NCBI RefSeq assembly: GCF_007747215.1
Contig: NZ_CP036273.1
Coordinates: forward strand, 3,704,322-3,768,321
DNA from: Urbifossiella limnaea
Lineage (GTDB): Bacteria > Planctomycetota > Planctomycetia > Gemmatales > Gemmataceae
Reading direction: 5' to 3'
DNA length: 64,000 nt
Shown: piece by piece, positions 8,701 to 17,353 of the stretch
How positions within the stretch are numbered: position 1 is the first letter of the stretch
How the letters are laid out: each line of letters opens with the position of its first letter
Made by a program: the position numbers and the translations under genes
Notes under the pieces: model-generated
The model's database searches: none
Told to the model about the DNA's origin: nothing
Seen by the model: only the letters and a program-made list of their open reading frames with translations

Positions 8701-9736
8701 CGTCCCGTTCGACCCCGATGCGGCGCGGCGACAACGCGCCGGCGACCTGGACATCACCGAGGTCGGCAAGGACCACGCCTTACCGTGGGAGGCCGACGGC
8801 CCGCGCTGGCACACCAAGGAGCGCGTGACGACGACCGGTAAGCCCGCGAAGTGGGACGGCGCCGCGCTGGCGTGGGTGATCGCCGAAGTTGAGAAGACCG
8901 GCGCGTTCGCGCCCCCGAACTGGAACCACCGCAGTATCGTCGAGGTGACCCCGCCGAAGAAGGCGGACGGCTGGTTCCTCCACGCGATGACCGGCCACGA
9001 GGCGTACCTGAAGCTCGTCTTCCGCGTCCCCGGGAAGCCGTTCAAGCAGGACCAACTCGCGGCCAGCCTCGGCCTCCGCCCGCTCTCGGACACGCCCGGC
9101 CTCGAAGGATTGTCCCGCGACGAGAACCGCGTGGAGGTCGGCACGTGGCCCGGGGCGCAGTACGCCGTCGTCATCGTCCACACGAAGGCCGAGATCGACA
9201 CGCCGGCCTTCCGCGAGTTCCTGGCGAAAGCCGTCGCCGCGTCCCAGGCCAGGACGCGGACCGCGGCGGACGGCGTCGAGGCGCAAATGCCGTGGAAGAA
9301 GGACGGCGAGAAGTGGCACCTGTCCGACAAGGGCTTCCCACCCGGCCGCGGGGCGCGTTGGGACCGCACCCTGCTGCCGAAGCTGCTCAAGCTCGTCCGC
9401 GACATCGAGCCGGACGCCGAGGTGAAGTGGGACAACCGCGACGCCGTCCTCGTCAAGGTGCCGGGGGCGACGCGGTCGTGGGCACGCTGGCGGACGAAGG
9501 ACGCCGACGCCCTCGACGTGCAGTTCGTCGGCCGCCGCGGGCAGTTCAACCTGAGCCGTATCGAGCAGTTCGGTCGCGGCGCGGAGTTGATCGACGACCG
9601 CGCCGGTGGGGCGACCGTGTTACACCTTCAGTTCGTGACCGCCGACCACTTCCACGCCCCGGCCCTGAAGCAACTCCTGACGGAGCACCTGGCCGGCTTC
9701 CGCGAGGCGCACGGGCGCGACAAGGAAGCCGGCTGA
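2783..9736 (+). CDS. uvrA: Giant tandem-duplicated excinuclease UvrA
   Basis: 2,317 residues, against about 940 for a standard UvrA. It is the damage-sensing ATPase of nucleotide excision repair. Two complete UvrA units are fused: residues about 1-965 and 985-1960. Walker A motifs lie near 33, 660, 1023 and 1667. Four LSGGEAQR/MSGGEAQR signatures lie near 502, 858, 1499 and 1854. CxxC zinc modules are present in both halves (CTHCGIS..CTEC, CEACEGNG..CPVC and equivalents). The linker KQETGAKKKQPRK joins the units. A C-terminal extension (about 1975-2317) contains two related segments. Residues about 1356-1383 are encoded by a palindromic repeat. The start at 2783 fits the conserved N-terminus (IVIRGAREHNL), with AGGAGGA about 13 nt upstream. 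Confidence 0.95.
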   Translation: MDTQAIVIRGAREHNLRNVDLELPRDKLIVFTGVSGSGKSSLAFDTIYAEGQRRYVESLSSYARQFLGQLPKPDVDYIGGLSPAVSIQQKTASRNPRSTVGTVTEVSDYLRVLFARLGQGHCPTCERPITAQTREQIIGRVLALPEGTRFMILAPVVRGQKGEFKDFFADMSKRGYVRARVDGRVVKLTDDLKLDKRIKHAIEIVIDRLKIEAKGATNRVRIAEAVEQALALAEGNLVISVEGDRPTDAEGETAAEEILLSAHYACTHCGISYEPPTPQLFSFNSPMGMCTECDGLGTKFTFDPDLIVPDPSLSFYAGAVPLVGSLKGMGRWRKHVYEGVAKSLDIELKTPWGKLPAEHRDQLLNGSGDRHIVWEWKQRNGTVWKHGGKWDGVVPQLLSQFKKAAPGPQRMRLEKYMRQVRCPACYGQRLNPQARAVRVGGKTLVELGHSPIGELVPWFDGYEAKLTDVARTIAGELLKEIRARLGFLLNVGLHYLTLDRSAPTLSGGEAQRIRLAGQIGSGLVGVLYVLDEPSIGLHPRDNARLLASLERLRDMGNTVLVVEHDEDTMRAADFLVDFGPGPGVRGGHVVAAGTPAEVFANPASLTGQFLNGTKEIAIPAERRKVDQKRQIKVIGATQNNLKNVTVDIPVGVLTVVTGVSGSGKSSLINDILKEALTAAGRPAAAGEDDEPDETDHTVGAHERIEGAEHIDKVIDIDQTPIGRTPRSNPATYIKLWDEVRSLYADMTDAKTRGYTPSRFSFNRPGGRCEACEGNGATKLEMDFLADVWVTCPVCEGRRFNRETLQVKYRGRSIHDTLEMEVGQALDHFEHVPKVRTMLQTLHDVGLDYVKLGQPSPTLSGGEAQRIKLAKELVRKGTGKTLYILDEPTTGLHFEDVRKLLDVLHGFAAAGNTVLVIEHNLDVIKTADWLIDMGPEGGSGGGHVVATGTPEQVAKVKASHTGAALKPILFPTGDRKQETGAKKKQPRKPTGYITHIEVEGASQHNLKHVNCKLPREQMTVFCGPSGSGKSSLALDTIYAEGQRRYVESLSSYARQFLGQVQKPKVEHVTGLSPAISIEQKTTSKSPRSTVGTITEVYDYLRILYARLGQRHCPSCGDAVGTQTADEIVDKVLSLPEGTKLYILAPVERKGQEKYDTLWEEIRRAGYVRMRVDGTSYNLDEPPAIDHRRKHRVEVVVDRNVVKPGTRTRVAEAVEQALELGRGVMNIAFVDANKPEPQWKVDRYSQHLACERCNLSFEPLNPHHYSFNSPLGWCPTCEGLGVQRGANPALLIRDGALSIRDGAIAGWPDLDAGSAWLPFAEAIVRHAGFDLDTPYDKLDAAQQRVILHGTGEAWLDLASGRREPAGRGGRTSRSTTSRLTPAARPARFQYKGLFPAVDEANRVSFVYRQRLDQLVDEVPCSTCRGSRLRADAAATRFAGLTLGELGAKPLGDTLRHVAGLDLSKHDTQVAGEVLREIRSRLTFLVDVGLDYLALSRPGPTLSGGEAQRIRLASQIGSGLTGVLYVLDEPTIGLHPRDNERLLEALKRLRDLGNTLVLVEHDREVIAAADYLLDFGPGAGDRGGEITAAGPPKQVGKSPASLTGKYLSGALAIPIPSNRRIPGGTAHTPAALAEVAPTAGVLSIIGARQNNLRNVDAHLPLGAFVAVTGVSGSGKSSLVNEVLYNTLARRLHRARTVAAAHDDIRGLDHVDKIINVDQDPIGNSPSSNPATYTGVFDLVRELFARLPESKVRGYHPRRFSFNQKGGRCEACEGNGQKRIEMHFLPDVWVECDTCKGTRYNPETLAVKYHGKSIADVLNLRVAEALELFGNIPKIRVVLQTLDDVGLGYMALGQPAPTMSGGEAQRVKLAAELARPSTGKTLYLLDEPTTGLHFDDIRKLLDVLQRLVDLGNTVVVVEHNLDVVKSADWVLDMGPDGGVGGGRVVAAGTPEDVVGVEESHTGRILKGVLGAGPRVERVPFDPDAARRQRAGDLDITEVGKDHALPWEADGPRWHTKERVTTTGKPAKWDGAALAWVIAEVEKTGAFAPPNWNHRSIVEVTPPKKADGWFLHAMTGHEAYLKLVFRVPGKPFKQDQLAASLGLRPLSDTPGLEGLSRDENRVEVGTWPGAQYAVVIVHTKAEIDTPAFREFLAKAVAASQARTRTAADGVEAQMPWKKDGEKWHLSDKGFPPGRGARWDRTLLPKLLKLVRDIEPDAEVKWDNRDAVLVKVPGATRSWARWRTKDADALDVQFVGRRGQFNLSRIEQFGRGAELIDDRAGGATVLHLQFVTADHFHAPALKQLLTEHLAGFREAHGRDKEAG
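6847..6929. repeat. Palindromic repeat inserted in frame in uvrA
   Basis: 24-bp perfect inverted arms at 6847-6870 and 6906-6929; the match continues to about 30 bp with one mismatch. The arm core is GAGCGGCCGGCGTGAGCCGG. It encodes LASGRREPAGRGG... in a place where the first UvrA unit has nothing similar. Related arms occur at 54563-54586 (leuS) and 62003-62078. Confidence 0.85.
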
Positions 9737-9786
9737 GTGGCGTGCCGTAGAACAGTCACCGGACGCATCCGCCCCGGGGACCACGC

Positions 9787-11160
9787 ATGCCCGCACCGAC
9801 GCTCGCCGCCCGCCTCGCCAAATACGCCACCGAACTGACCTTCGAGAAGCTGACGCCCGAGGCGGTCCACGAGGCCAAGCGGCGCGTCATCGACTCGCTC
9901 GCCACCGCCGTCGGGGCGATGCCGGCCGAGGCGTACCACACCGCGAAGCGGTGCGCCCTCCGCGTCAGCGGGAATCCCGGGGCCTCGCTGCTCGGCGGCG
10001 GCCGCAGCAGCCCCGAGTGGGCGGCGTTCGTGAACGGCCTCCTCATCCGCTACCTCGACTTCAACGACACGTACCTGTCGAAGGAGCCGGCACACCCCAG
10101 TGACAACTTCGCCGCCGTGTTCGCCGCCGGCGAGGCCGCGGGCCGCGGCGGCCGCGACCTCATTACCGCCGCGGTGCTCGCCTACGAGATCCAGTGCCGG
10201 TTCTGTGACGCCGCCAGCCTCAGGAGGCACGGCGTCGACCACGTCACTTACGGCGCCATCTCGTCGGCGGTCGCGGCCGGGAAGCTGCTCGGGCTCGACG
10301 CCGGGAAGCTCGTCCACGCCGTCGGTATCGCTGGCGTCTGTAACGTCGCCCTGCGGCAGACGCGCAGCGGCGAGTTGAGCGAGTGGAAGGGGTGCGCGTT
10401 CGCCAACGCCGCCCGCAACGGCGTGTTCGCGGCGACGCTCGCCGGCGAGGGGCTCAGCGGTCCCGCCCCGATCTTCGAGGGCGACCTCGGGTTCTTCCGG
10501 CTGGTGTCGCAGGGGGCGTTCGACCCGGCCCCGTTTGGTGCCGAACTCGGCAACTTCGACGGGTTCATGATCAACAAGACGTACATCAAGTTCTGGCCGG
10601 CCGAGTACCACTCGCAGAGCGCGATCGACGCCGCGCTGAGGCTCCGGCAAGAACTCGGCGGCGACGTGTCGAACGTGAAGTCGATCGACATCGAGACGTT
10701 CGAGGCGAGTTACAACATCATCGGCAAGTACCCGCAGGCGTGGACCCCGAAGACGCGCGAGACGGCCGACCACTCGCTCCCCTACTGCACCGCCGCCGCC
10801 CTCATGGACGGCGACGTTTACCTCCCCACCTTCGACGAGGCCCGGTTCACGGACCCGGCCCTGCTCGACCTCACCGGCAAGGTGCAGGTCCACCTCGACG
10901 ACGCCCTCTCGACGCGCTACCCGAAGGGAATTCCGAACCGCATCACGGTGACGCTCAACGACGGCCGCAAGCTGGTACAGGAGGTCGAGTTCCCGCGCGG
11001 CCACGCCGGGAACCCGATGACGGATCAGGAGGTGGAGGCGAAATTCCGACGGGCGGTGGAGCCGAAGTACGGGAAGCCGAAGGTCGACGCGATGCTCGCC
11101 CGCTGCTGGGATTTCGAGTCGCTGCCCGGGGTCGGCGAGCTGATCGGTCTGTTCGACTGA
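9787..11160 (+). CDS. MmgE/PrpD family protein
   Basis: 457 residues, the usual length for the family, which includes 2-methylcitrate dehydratase (PrpD) and cis-aconitate decarboxylase. Family features include the N-terminal helical region (EAVHEAKRRVIDSLATAVGAM), RYLDFNDTYLSKEPAHPSDN near residues 95-115, and KFWPAEYHSQSAIDAAL near 270. Substrate specificity cannot be told from sequence, and no prpB/prpC neighbours are present. The gene follows uvrA by 50 bp on the same strand and may be co-transcribed. It ends at a hairpin (11170-11197) shared with the convergent gene. Confidence 0.9.
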   Translation: MPAPTLAARLAKYATELTFEKLTPEAVHEAKRRVIDSLATAVGAMPAEAYHTAKRCALRVSGNPGASLLGGGRSSPEWAAFVNGLLIRYLDFNDTYLSKEPAHPSDNFAAVFAAGEAAGRGGRDLITAAVLAYEIQCRFCDAASLRRHGVDHVTYGAISSAVAAGKLLGLDAGKLVHAVGIAGVCNVALRQTRSGELSEWKGCAFANAARNGVFAATLAGEGLSGPAPIFEGDLGFFRLVSQGAFDPAPFGAELGNFDGFMINKTYIKFWPAEYHSQSAIDAALRLRQELGGDVSNVKSIDIETFEASYNIIGKYPQAWTPKTRETADHSLPYCTAAALMDGDVYLPTFDEARFTDPALLDLTGKVQVHLDDALSTRYPKGIPNRITVTLNDGRKLVQEVEFPRGHAGNPMTDQEVEAKFRRAVEPKYGKPKVDAMLARCWDFESLPGVGELIGLFD

Positions 11161-11169
11161 GATCGGGTG

Positions 11170-11197
11170 ACGCCTACCCGCCGCGGCGGGTGGGCGT
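11170..11197. terminator. Bidirectional GC-rich hairpin
   Basis: Inverted repeat with 14-nt arms, one G-T mismatch and no loop, built around CCCGCCGCGGCGGGTGGGC. It sits between two convergent gene ends (11160 and 11204). The same core recurs at 30241-30274. Confidence 0.7.
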
Positions 11198-11203
11198 TTA
11201 GCG

Positions 11204-12823
11204 TCATTTCACCGAGAGGCGATACACCTTCACTTTGGCCTGCTCCTCCGGCACGTTTTCGGGCCAGTGGTAGACAACCCGACTGTTCCCGTTCGTCATC
11301 ACGTCGATGGCCTGGTCCAGCCGCGGCAACCGGCCGTGCTCGCCGGGTCGCGTGCGGTCGTCCACAACGGCGTACCGGAACGTCGGCTCGGCCGGGTCAG
11401 GCGGCACGGCGTAAAGCGACCGGCCGGAATAGAACTCCGCCCAGTTGAACGGGTCGATGACGCAGTCGGCCGGCGTGACGTTCTCGGCCATCCACCGGCC
11501 GGCGTGCTTGAACCCTTCGCGGTTGGCGTGCAACGGCTTCATTGTTGCCGGCAGCGCGGCCAGCGCGACGCCGACGAGCAGCCACTCGGCGCGGACGCGG
11601 TTCCGCAGCAGCGCCGCCACCGGCTCGAGGGCAGCGGCCGCGAACACGCAGCCGATCAGCACGAGGAGTAGCGTGTGCCGCTCGGACACGTAGCCCGCCT
11701 TGATTCCAACCGCCGTCAGCAACATCGCGCTGAGACCGGCCAGGATCAGGAGGCACCACAGGCCCGGGTCGGCGGCGACGCGGCGGCGCAGCAGCACGAC
11801 CCCGGCCACGGCCAGCGCGGCGGGCACGTAGAACAGCGCCATCACGGTTTCGGAGGCGACCGCGGCCACGGACCACGTCACCCGTGAGCCGTCGCCCTCG
11901 CGCCACTCGGCGAACAGCGGCACGGCTACGACCGCGCACGCTTCCGCCTTGTGAAACAGGTTCGCCCGCGGATTCACGCTCGGGTTCAGCATCTCCTGGC
12001 CGGTGGGCTTGTTCGTCAGCCCCTTGATCACAACCATGTACGGGCCGGCGACGAGGGCGACGCCGACGGCGAGTGCCGTCAGCCGGCCGAGCGTCAGGTC
12101 GAGTGGCCAGCGTCGCGCGGCGAGTAGCCCGACGGCCGTCGCACCGACGCCCACGGCAACGAGCAACCCTTCGAGCCGGACGAGGTACGTGAATCCCGTC
12201 GCCATGCCGCACAACAGGAACCCCCCGACCGTCGGCCGCCGCACGGCGCGCACCCCGAGCATCACGGCCACGCTCAGCCCGAGCAGGTACATCCCTTCGG
12301 TAAGGGCGTCGCTGGTCAGGCGGGCCGGCGTCGGGAGCACCTGCAGCAACAGCGCCGCGGCGAACCCGACGGAGCGGTCGAACAGCATCCGGCCCGTGAG
12401 GTAGACCGGCACCACCAGGAGCACGCCGGCCGCGGCGCTGACCAGCTGCGCGGCCAGCAAGTACGCCTCGGGGTGCGGCAGGCTACTGGCGTTGCGGACG
12501 ACCTTCCCGACGGCCCAGATCGCGGCCGGGTACGCTGGCGGGTGCTGGGCTTCTTTCAGGACGGTGAGAACGGTGCGATTCGGGTCGTGACCGGTCGCCA
12601 CCTGGTGCGGTGACTGGAAGTTCAGGGCGTGGCGCGCGAACCCGAGGCCGTCGCGGGCCGTCGTGGCGGTGTGCGCGAGGAGCCAGCCGTGGACGGCGGC
12701 GGCAACAAGGAGCAGCACGGAGAGGCGGAGGTAGTCCGGGCCGGCGAGGACGCGCTTGCGGGCGACGGCCTCCATCCGGGCGCCGACGGCCGGCCCGAGT
12801 CGTGCACCCACCGCACCGGCCAT
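11204..12823 (-). CDS. GT39-like membrane glycosyltransferase
   Basis: 539 residues with about ten hydrophobic segments (for example LRLSVLLLVAAAVHGWLLA, VGVLLVVPVYL-type stretches and LLLVLIGCVFAAAALEPVAALL). The first exported loop carries an acidic motif (TTARDGLGFARHALNF), followed by EAQHPPAYPAAIWAVGKVV, as in polyprenol-phosphate-sugar-dependent GT39/ArnT-like enzymes. The soluble C-terminal part (residues about 450-539) would be extracytoplasmic. Likely role: transfer of a sugar from a lipid carrier to an envelope acceptor; substrate unknown. Met17 is an alternative start. Confidence 0.8.
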   Translation of the reverse strand: MAGAVGARLGPAVGARMEAVARKRVLAGPDYLRLSVLLLVAAAVHGWLLAHTATTARDGLGFARHALNFQSPHQVATGHDPNRTVLTVLKEAQHPPAYPAAIWAVGKVVRNASSLPHPEAYLLAAQLVSAAAGVLLVVPVYLTGRMLFDRSVGFAAALLLQVLPTPARLTSDALTEGMYLLGLSVAVMLGVRAVRRPTVGGFLLCGMATGFTYLVRLEGLLVAVGVGATAVGLLAARRWPLDLTLGRLTALAVGVALVAGPYMVVIKGLTNKPTGQEMLNPSVNPRANLFHKAEACAVVAVPLFAEWREGDGSRVTWSVAAVASETVMALFYVPAALAVAGVVLLRRRVAADPGLWCLLILAGLSAMLLTAVGIKAGYVSERHTLLLVLIGCVFAAAALEPVAALLRNRVRAEWLLVGVALAALPATMKPLHANREGFKHAGRWMAENVTPADCVIDPFNWAEFYSGRSLYAVPPDPAEPTFRYAVVDDRTRPGEHGRLPRLDQAIDVMTNGNSRVVYHWPENVPEEQAKVKVYRLSVK

Positions 12824-12933
12824 GCTTTGCTCCGCGTCCGTGCCGGCCGGTGCGCGCCGGCCTGGGGCATCCCGAACGGCCGACCATAGGATAAGCCGAC
12901 CCCCCGCGTCAAGCCGGGTCCGGGAGCGCTGTC

Positions 12934-13356
12934 GTGATCCAGGTGACCGAGTCGATCGCCGTCCCCGACGAGGAACTGGACTGGAGTTACGCCCGGTCCG
13001 GCGGCCCCGGCGGGCAGAACGTCAACAAGGTGTCGTCGAAGGCGGTCCTGCGCTGGGCGGCGGGGCGGACCGTCGCACAAATCCCGCTCACGGCGTGGGA
13101 GCGGATGAAGGCGCGCTTCCCGAGCCGGTTCACCGTGGACGGCGACGTCGTCATCTCGTCGCAGGAGTTCCGCGACCAGGAGCGGAACCGTGAGGCCTGC
13201 GCGGTCAAGCTCGCACACATGATCCAGGTGTCGCTGGTGGAGCCGGTGGCGCGGAAGAAGGCGAAGGTGAGCAAGGCGGCGAAGCGGCGGCGCGTCGAGG
13301 ACAAGCGGCGGCAGTCGGCCAAGAAGCAGGGCCGCCGCGCGGGCGGGGACGAGTAG
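12934..13356 (+). CDS. arfB: Peptidyl-tRNA hydrolase ArfB (ribosome rescue)
   Basis: 140 residues. The catalytic GGQ is at residues 26-28 in SGGPGGQNVNK, the signature of class I release-factor peptidyl-tRNA hydrolysis. There is no codon-recognition domain. The tail (about residues 105-140) is Lys/Arg-rich (KKAKVSKAAKRRRVEDKRRQ), as in ArfB/YaeJ, where it occupies the empty mRNA channel of a stalled ribosome. The start is GTG at 12934 with GGGAG upstream. It is divergent from the GT39-like gene and ends before a strong hairpin. Length and tail favour ArfB over RF2-like PrfH. Confidence 0.92.
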   Translation: MIQVTESIAVPDEELDWSYARSGGPGGQNVNKVSSKAVLRWAAGRTVAQIPLTAWERMKARFPSRFTVDGDVVISSQEFRDQERNREACAVKLAHMIQVSLVEPVARKKAKVSKAAKRRRVEDKRRQSAKKQGRRAGGDE

Positions 13357-13363
13357 AAACGAC

Positions 13364-13395
13364 GAAGCCCGGGGGGTGGCCGCCCCCCGGGCTTC
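13364..13395. terminator. Bidirectional terminator hairpin
   Basis: Near-perfect inverted repeat beginning GAAGCCCGGGG and ending CCCCGGGCTTC, between the convergent stops of arfB (13356) and the acidic protein (13406). Confidence 0.8.
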
Positions 13396-13405
13396 AACCC
13401 ACTGG

Positions 13406-14968
13406 TTACTGGTCCTTCACGTCCATGTCGAGTTGCTTGGCGATGCCACGGACGATCGGAGACGCCGGCTTCCGCGGCTGGGCGTAGCCCGTCATCGTGT
13501 GTAGCAGCTCGTAGCTCATCAGCGCGCCGACGATGAGCAGCAGGAACGACGGGAACAGCACGATCGCCGGGATCACGCCCCACTGGGCCGGCGCGGCCAC
13601 GCCGACCGGCTCGTCGTCCTCGTCGTCGTTCTGCCTCCGCCGGCCGCCGCCGACGCCGGCCCACTCGTCCTCGTCGGCCGCACCCCGACGGCTTCGGCCG
13701 CTCCGCGGAGCCGGCGCCTCCTCCTCTTCGTCGTCGAGTACGACGGCCTCGCTGCCGGAGGTGTCCTCGTCCATTTCCAGGTCGACGTCGGGCACCTCGT
13801 CGGATCCGACTTCCAGGTCCGTGTCCGACTCGAGCGCCACGGCCTCGGAGCCGGACTCGTCCGGCAGGTTGGGGATCTCGAAGTCGGTCTCGAAGATGTC
13901 GCCCTTCCCCTCCTCTTCGATCGCCGCGGCCTCCAGGCTGCCGAGGCTCCCCGCGTCGCCGGAGTCGTCGAGCGTCAGCTCGAACTCACTGTCCGAGTCG
14001 GTCGTCGCGGGGATCTTGGGGGTGGCCCGCTGTGCCGGTTTGCTTTTCGGCGACACCGGCTCGGCCTCGCTCGAATCGGCCTCCAGCGACAACTCGAAGT
14101 CGTCGCTGTCGTCGACCGGCGGGGGCGGTGCCTTACCCAGGTTGCGGCCCGAGCCGCCGGCCCGGTTGCGGTCGAGCGGGATGCCGGCGTCGTCCGGGTT
14201 GCGGAGGTTGACGCCGCTCTTCCCGGCCCGTCCGCCCTCGTCCAGCGGCGAGCTGCCGAGGTCCACCTCTTCGCTCGAGTCCCCGGACATCTGCATCTCG
14301 AAGTCGTCGCTGTCCGCGTCCAGGCTCAGCTCGAACTCGCTGCTGTCGCCCAGGTTCTTGTTCTTGCCGGCGTTCTTGCCCGATTCCGCGGACAGCTTCT
14401 TACCCGAGTCGCCGGAACTGAGCTTGGAAGACGACTTGGGCGCGGACAACTTCGCCGAACTTCCACCCTTGATGACCGCGCTGCCCGGACCGCCGCCCAG
14501 GTCGAGCGAGATTTCCTCCGTCGGCACGTTCGGCCCGCCGCTCTTGGGCTTGCTCGACGGCACCTCGAGCCGCACGTCGCTGTCCGTGGACTCGTCCGCC
14601 GGCTTCTTCGGCTTCGCCGGCTCGGCCGACAGCGAGAAGATGTCGTCGTCCGAGCCGTCGAACGCGAGCGGCTCCTCGGCGGGCTTGCCGGGCTTGGGAA
14701 TCCGGCCCGTTTTGGGGCCGGGGGCGAGCTTGAAGTCGTCGGAGCCCGGCTCGGCCTGGCCGAGGCCGGCCAGGGGCAGACCGGGGTCGCTGGCCGCGCC
14801 GAGTTGGCGGGACAGCTCCTCGATCTGGTTCTCGCGGAACCGGAGGTTGGGGCCGTCGCGCATCGGCGTGACGTGGGTCCACTCGGTCTTGAGGCGCCGC
14901 TTGAACTCCTCGAGCGGAATCCCGAGCCGGCGGGCCGCCTCTTCCTGGGTGATGAACTGGGTCGCCAT
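13406..14968 (-). CDS. Acidic repeat membrane protein with N-terminal HTH
   Basis: 520 residues. Residues about 4-55 resemble an excisionase/MerR-type helix-turn-helix (FITQEEAARRLGIPLEEFKRRL). Residues about 60-430 are low-complexity, Ser/Asp/Glu-rich, with recurring short motifs of the form S-[DE]-F-E-[LM]-x-L-[DE] (SEFELSLD, DDFELSLE, SEFELTLD, DDFEMQMS). A single membrane helix lies near 457-483 (IPAIVLFPSFLLLIVGALMSYEL). The N-terminus and acidic region would be on one side of the membrane and about 35 residues on the other. No enzymatic domain is visible. Repeat motif as a protein-docking site is inference. A good sigma-70-like promoter precedes it. Confidence 0.85.
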   Translation of the reverse strand: MATQFITQEEAARRLGIPLEEFKRRLKTEWTHVTPMRDGPNLRFRENQIEELSRQLGAASDPGLPLAGLGQAEPGSDDFKLAPGPKTGRIPKPGKPAEEPLAFDGSDDDIFSLSAEPAKPKKPADESTDSDVRLEVPSSKPKSGGPNVPTEEISLDLGGGPGSAVIKGGSSAKLSAPKSSSKLSSGDSGKKLSAESGKNAGKNKNLGDSSEFELSLDADSDDFEMQMSGDSSEEVDLGSSPLDEGGRAGKSGVNLRNPDDAGIPLDRNRAGGSGRNLGKAPPPPVDDSDDFELSLEADSSEAEPVSPKSKPAQRATPKIPATTDSDSEFELTLDDSGDAGSLGSLEAAAIEEEGKGDIFETDFEIPNLPDESGSEAVALESDTDLEVGSDEVPDVDLEMDEDTSGSEAVVLDDEEEEAPAPRSGRSRRGAADEDEWAGVGGGRRRQNDDEDDEPVGVAAPAQWGVIPAIVLFPSFLLLIVGALMSYELLHTMTGYAQPRKPASPIVRGIAKQLDMDVKDQ

Positions 14969-15038
14969 GCGGGCCTCGCGGCGGGCCGGACCGGGGTGGA
15001 CGCGCCCGCGCCGGGTGGCGCGGGTTCACGTCACAGGA

Positions 15039-15066
15039 ATTGTAAACCCTGTCCGGGTGGACACAA
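15039..15066 (-). promoter_or_regulatory. Sigma-70-like promoter
   Basis: On the minus strand TTGTGT (15066-15061) and TACAAT (15044-15039) are separated by 16 nt. It lies about 70 bp upstream of the acidic protein start at 14968. Confidence 0.55.
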
Positions 15067-15172
15067 GGGAAGAACGCGGCCGGCGGGTCGCTGTCGGTTC
15101 GCGGGATGCCGGCGGCGCCGGTCGTGCGGCCCGTAAAATAGGACTTTCGCCCCGCGAGCCCCCGGAACGCTG

Positions 15173-15790
15173 ATGAAGTTCGACCTGCACCTCCACACCA
15201 TTCGCCACTCGCCGGACTCGGTGACCGACCCGTTCGATCTGTTGCGGAGCGCCCGCCGTGCCGGCTTGGACGGTGTGGTGCTCACCGAGCACGACTACTG
15301 GTGGCCCGACGAGGAGCTCACCGAGCTGCGGGCGTTCGCGCCCGAACTGGTGATCCTGTCCGGGACGGAGGTGACCGGCCGCGGCGGCGACGTACTCGTC
15401 TACGGCATCACCGACCCGTCGCCGTTCTTCCGCGGGATCGGCTGGGTCGATCTGGTCCGCGAAGTTCACAAGCAGGGCGGCGCGGCCGTGGCGGCGCACC
15501 CCAATCGATGGGGCCAGCCGTTCGAGAAATTGGTCGCCGAGACCGGCGTCGAACTCGACGGCATCGAGGTGATGTCGAACAACATGGACGCCGAGCTGCG
15601 CGAGAAGGCAGCCCGGTTGCTGACGCGCTACCCGCAGTACGCCCAGCTCGGCAACAGCGACTCGCACGACCCGAATACCGTGGGATGTTGCTACACCGAC
15701 TTCGCGGCGGAGATTCGCACCGCGGCCGACCTGGTTGCCGCAATCCGCGGGCGGACGGGCGTGGCGCTGGTGAACGAGCGATTCGCCTGA
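15173..15790 (+). CDS. PHP-domain metal-dependent phosphoesterase
   Basis: 205 residues. PHP motifs are in order: DLHLHT (residues 4-9), TEHDYWW near 40, a conserved Glu in SGTEVTG near 65, AHPNRW near 107 and GNSDSHD near 160. These supply the His/Asp ligands for two or three metal ions in the PHP fold. Members hydrolyse phosphate esters (histidinol phosphate, nucleotides); the substrate here is unknown. It stands alone between divergent and convergent neighbours. Confidence 0.88.
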   Translation: MKFDLHLHTIRHSPDSVTDPFDLLRSARRAGLDGVVLTEHDYWWPDEELTELRAFAPELVILSGTEVTGRGGDVLVYGITDPSPFFRGIGWVDLVREVHKQGGAAVAAHPNRWGQPFEKLVAETGVELDGIEVMSNNMDAELREKAARLLTRYPQYAQLGNSDSHDPNTVGCCYTDFAAEIRTAADLVAAIRGRTGVALVNERFA

Positions 15791-15797
15791 CCTTGGT

Positions 15798-15844
15798 GCC
15801 GGCTTCCAGCCCGCGTGTGAAGCGCTGTCGGGCTGGAAGCCGGC
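15798..15844. terminator. Bidirectional terminator hairpin
   Basis: 16-bp perfect arms (15798-15813 and 15829-15844) around a 15-nt loop, between the convergent stops of the PHP gene (15790) and the DUF1501 gene (15852). Confidence 0.7.
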
Positions 15845-15851
15845 CCCACGA

Positions 15852-17261
<1,410 letters not shown>

Positions 17262-17353
17262 GGCGGCTCCGGTTCCTACTCTCCCGAACTACTCGACACG
17301 GCCTGGTTGTTCAGGCGGCGGTCACGACGGCGGGCTGAACGCACTCGTTACTC

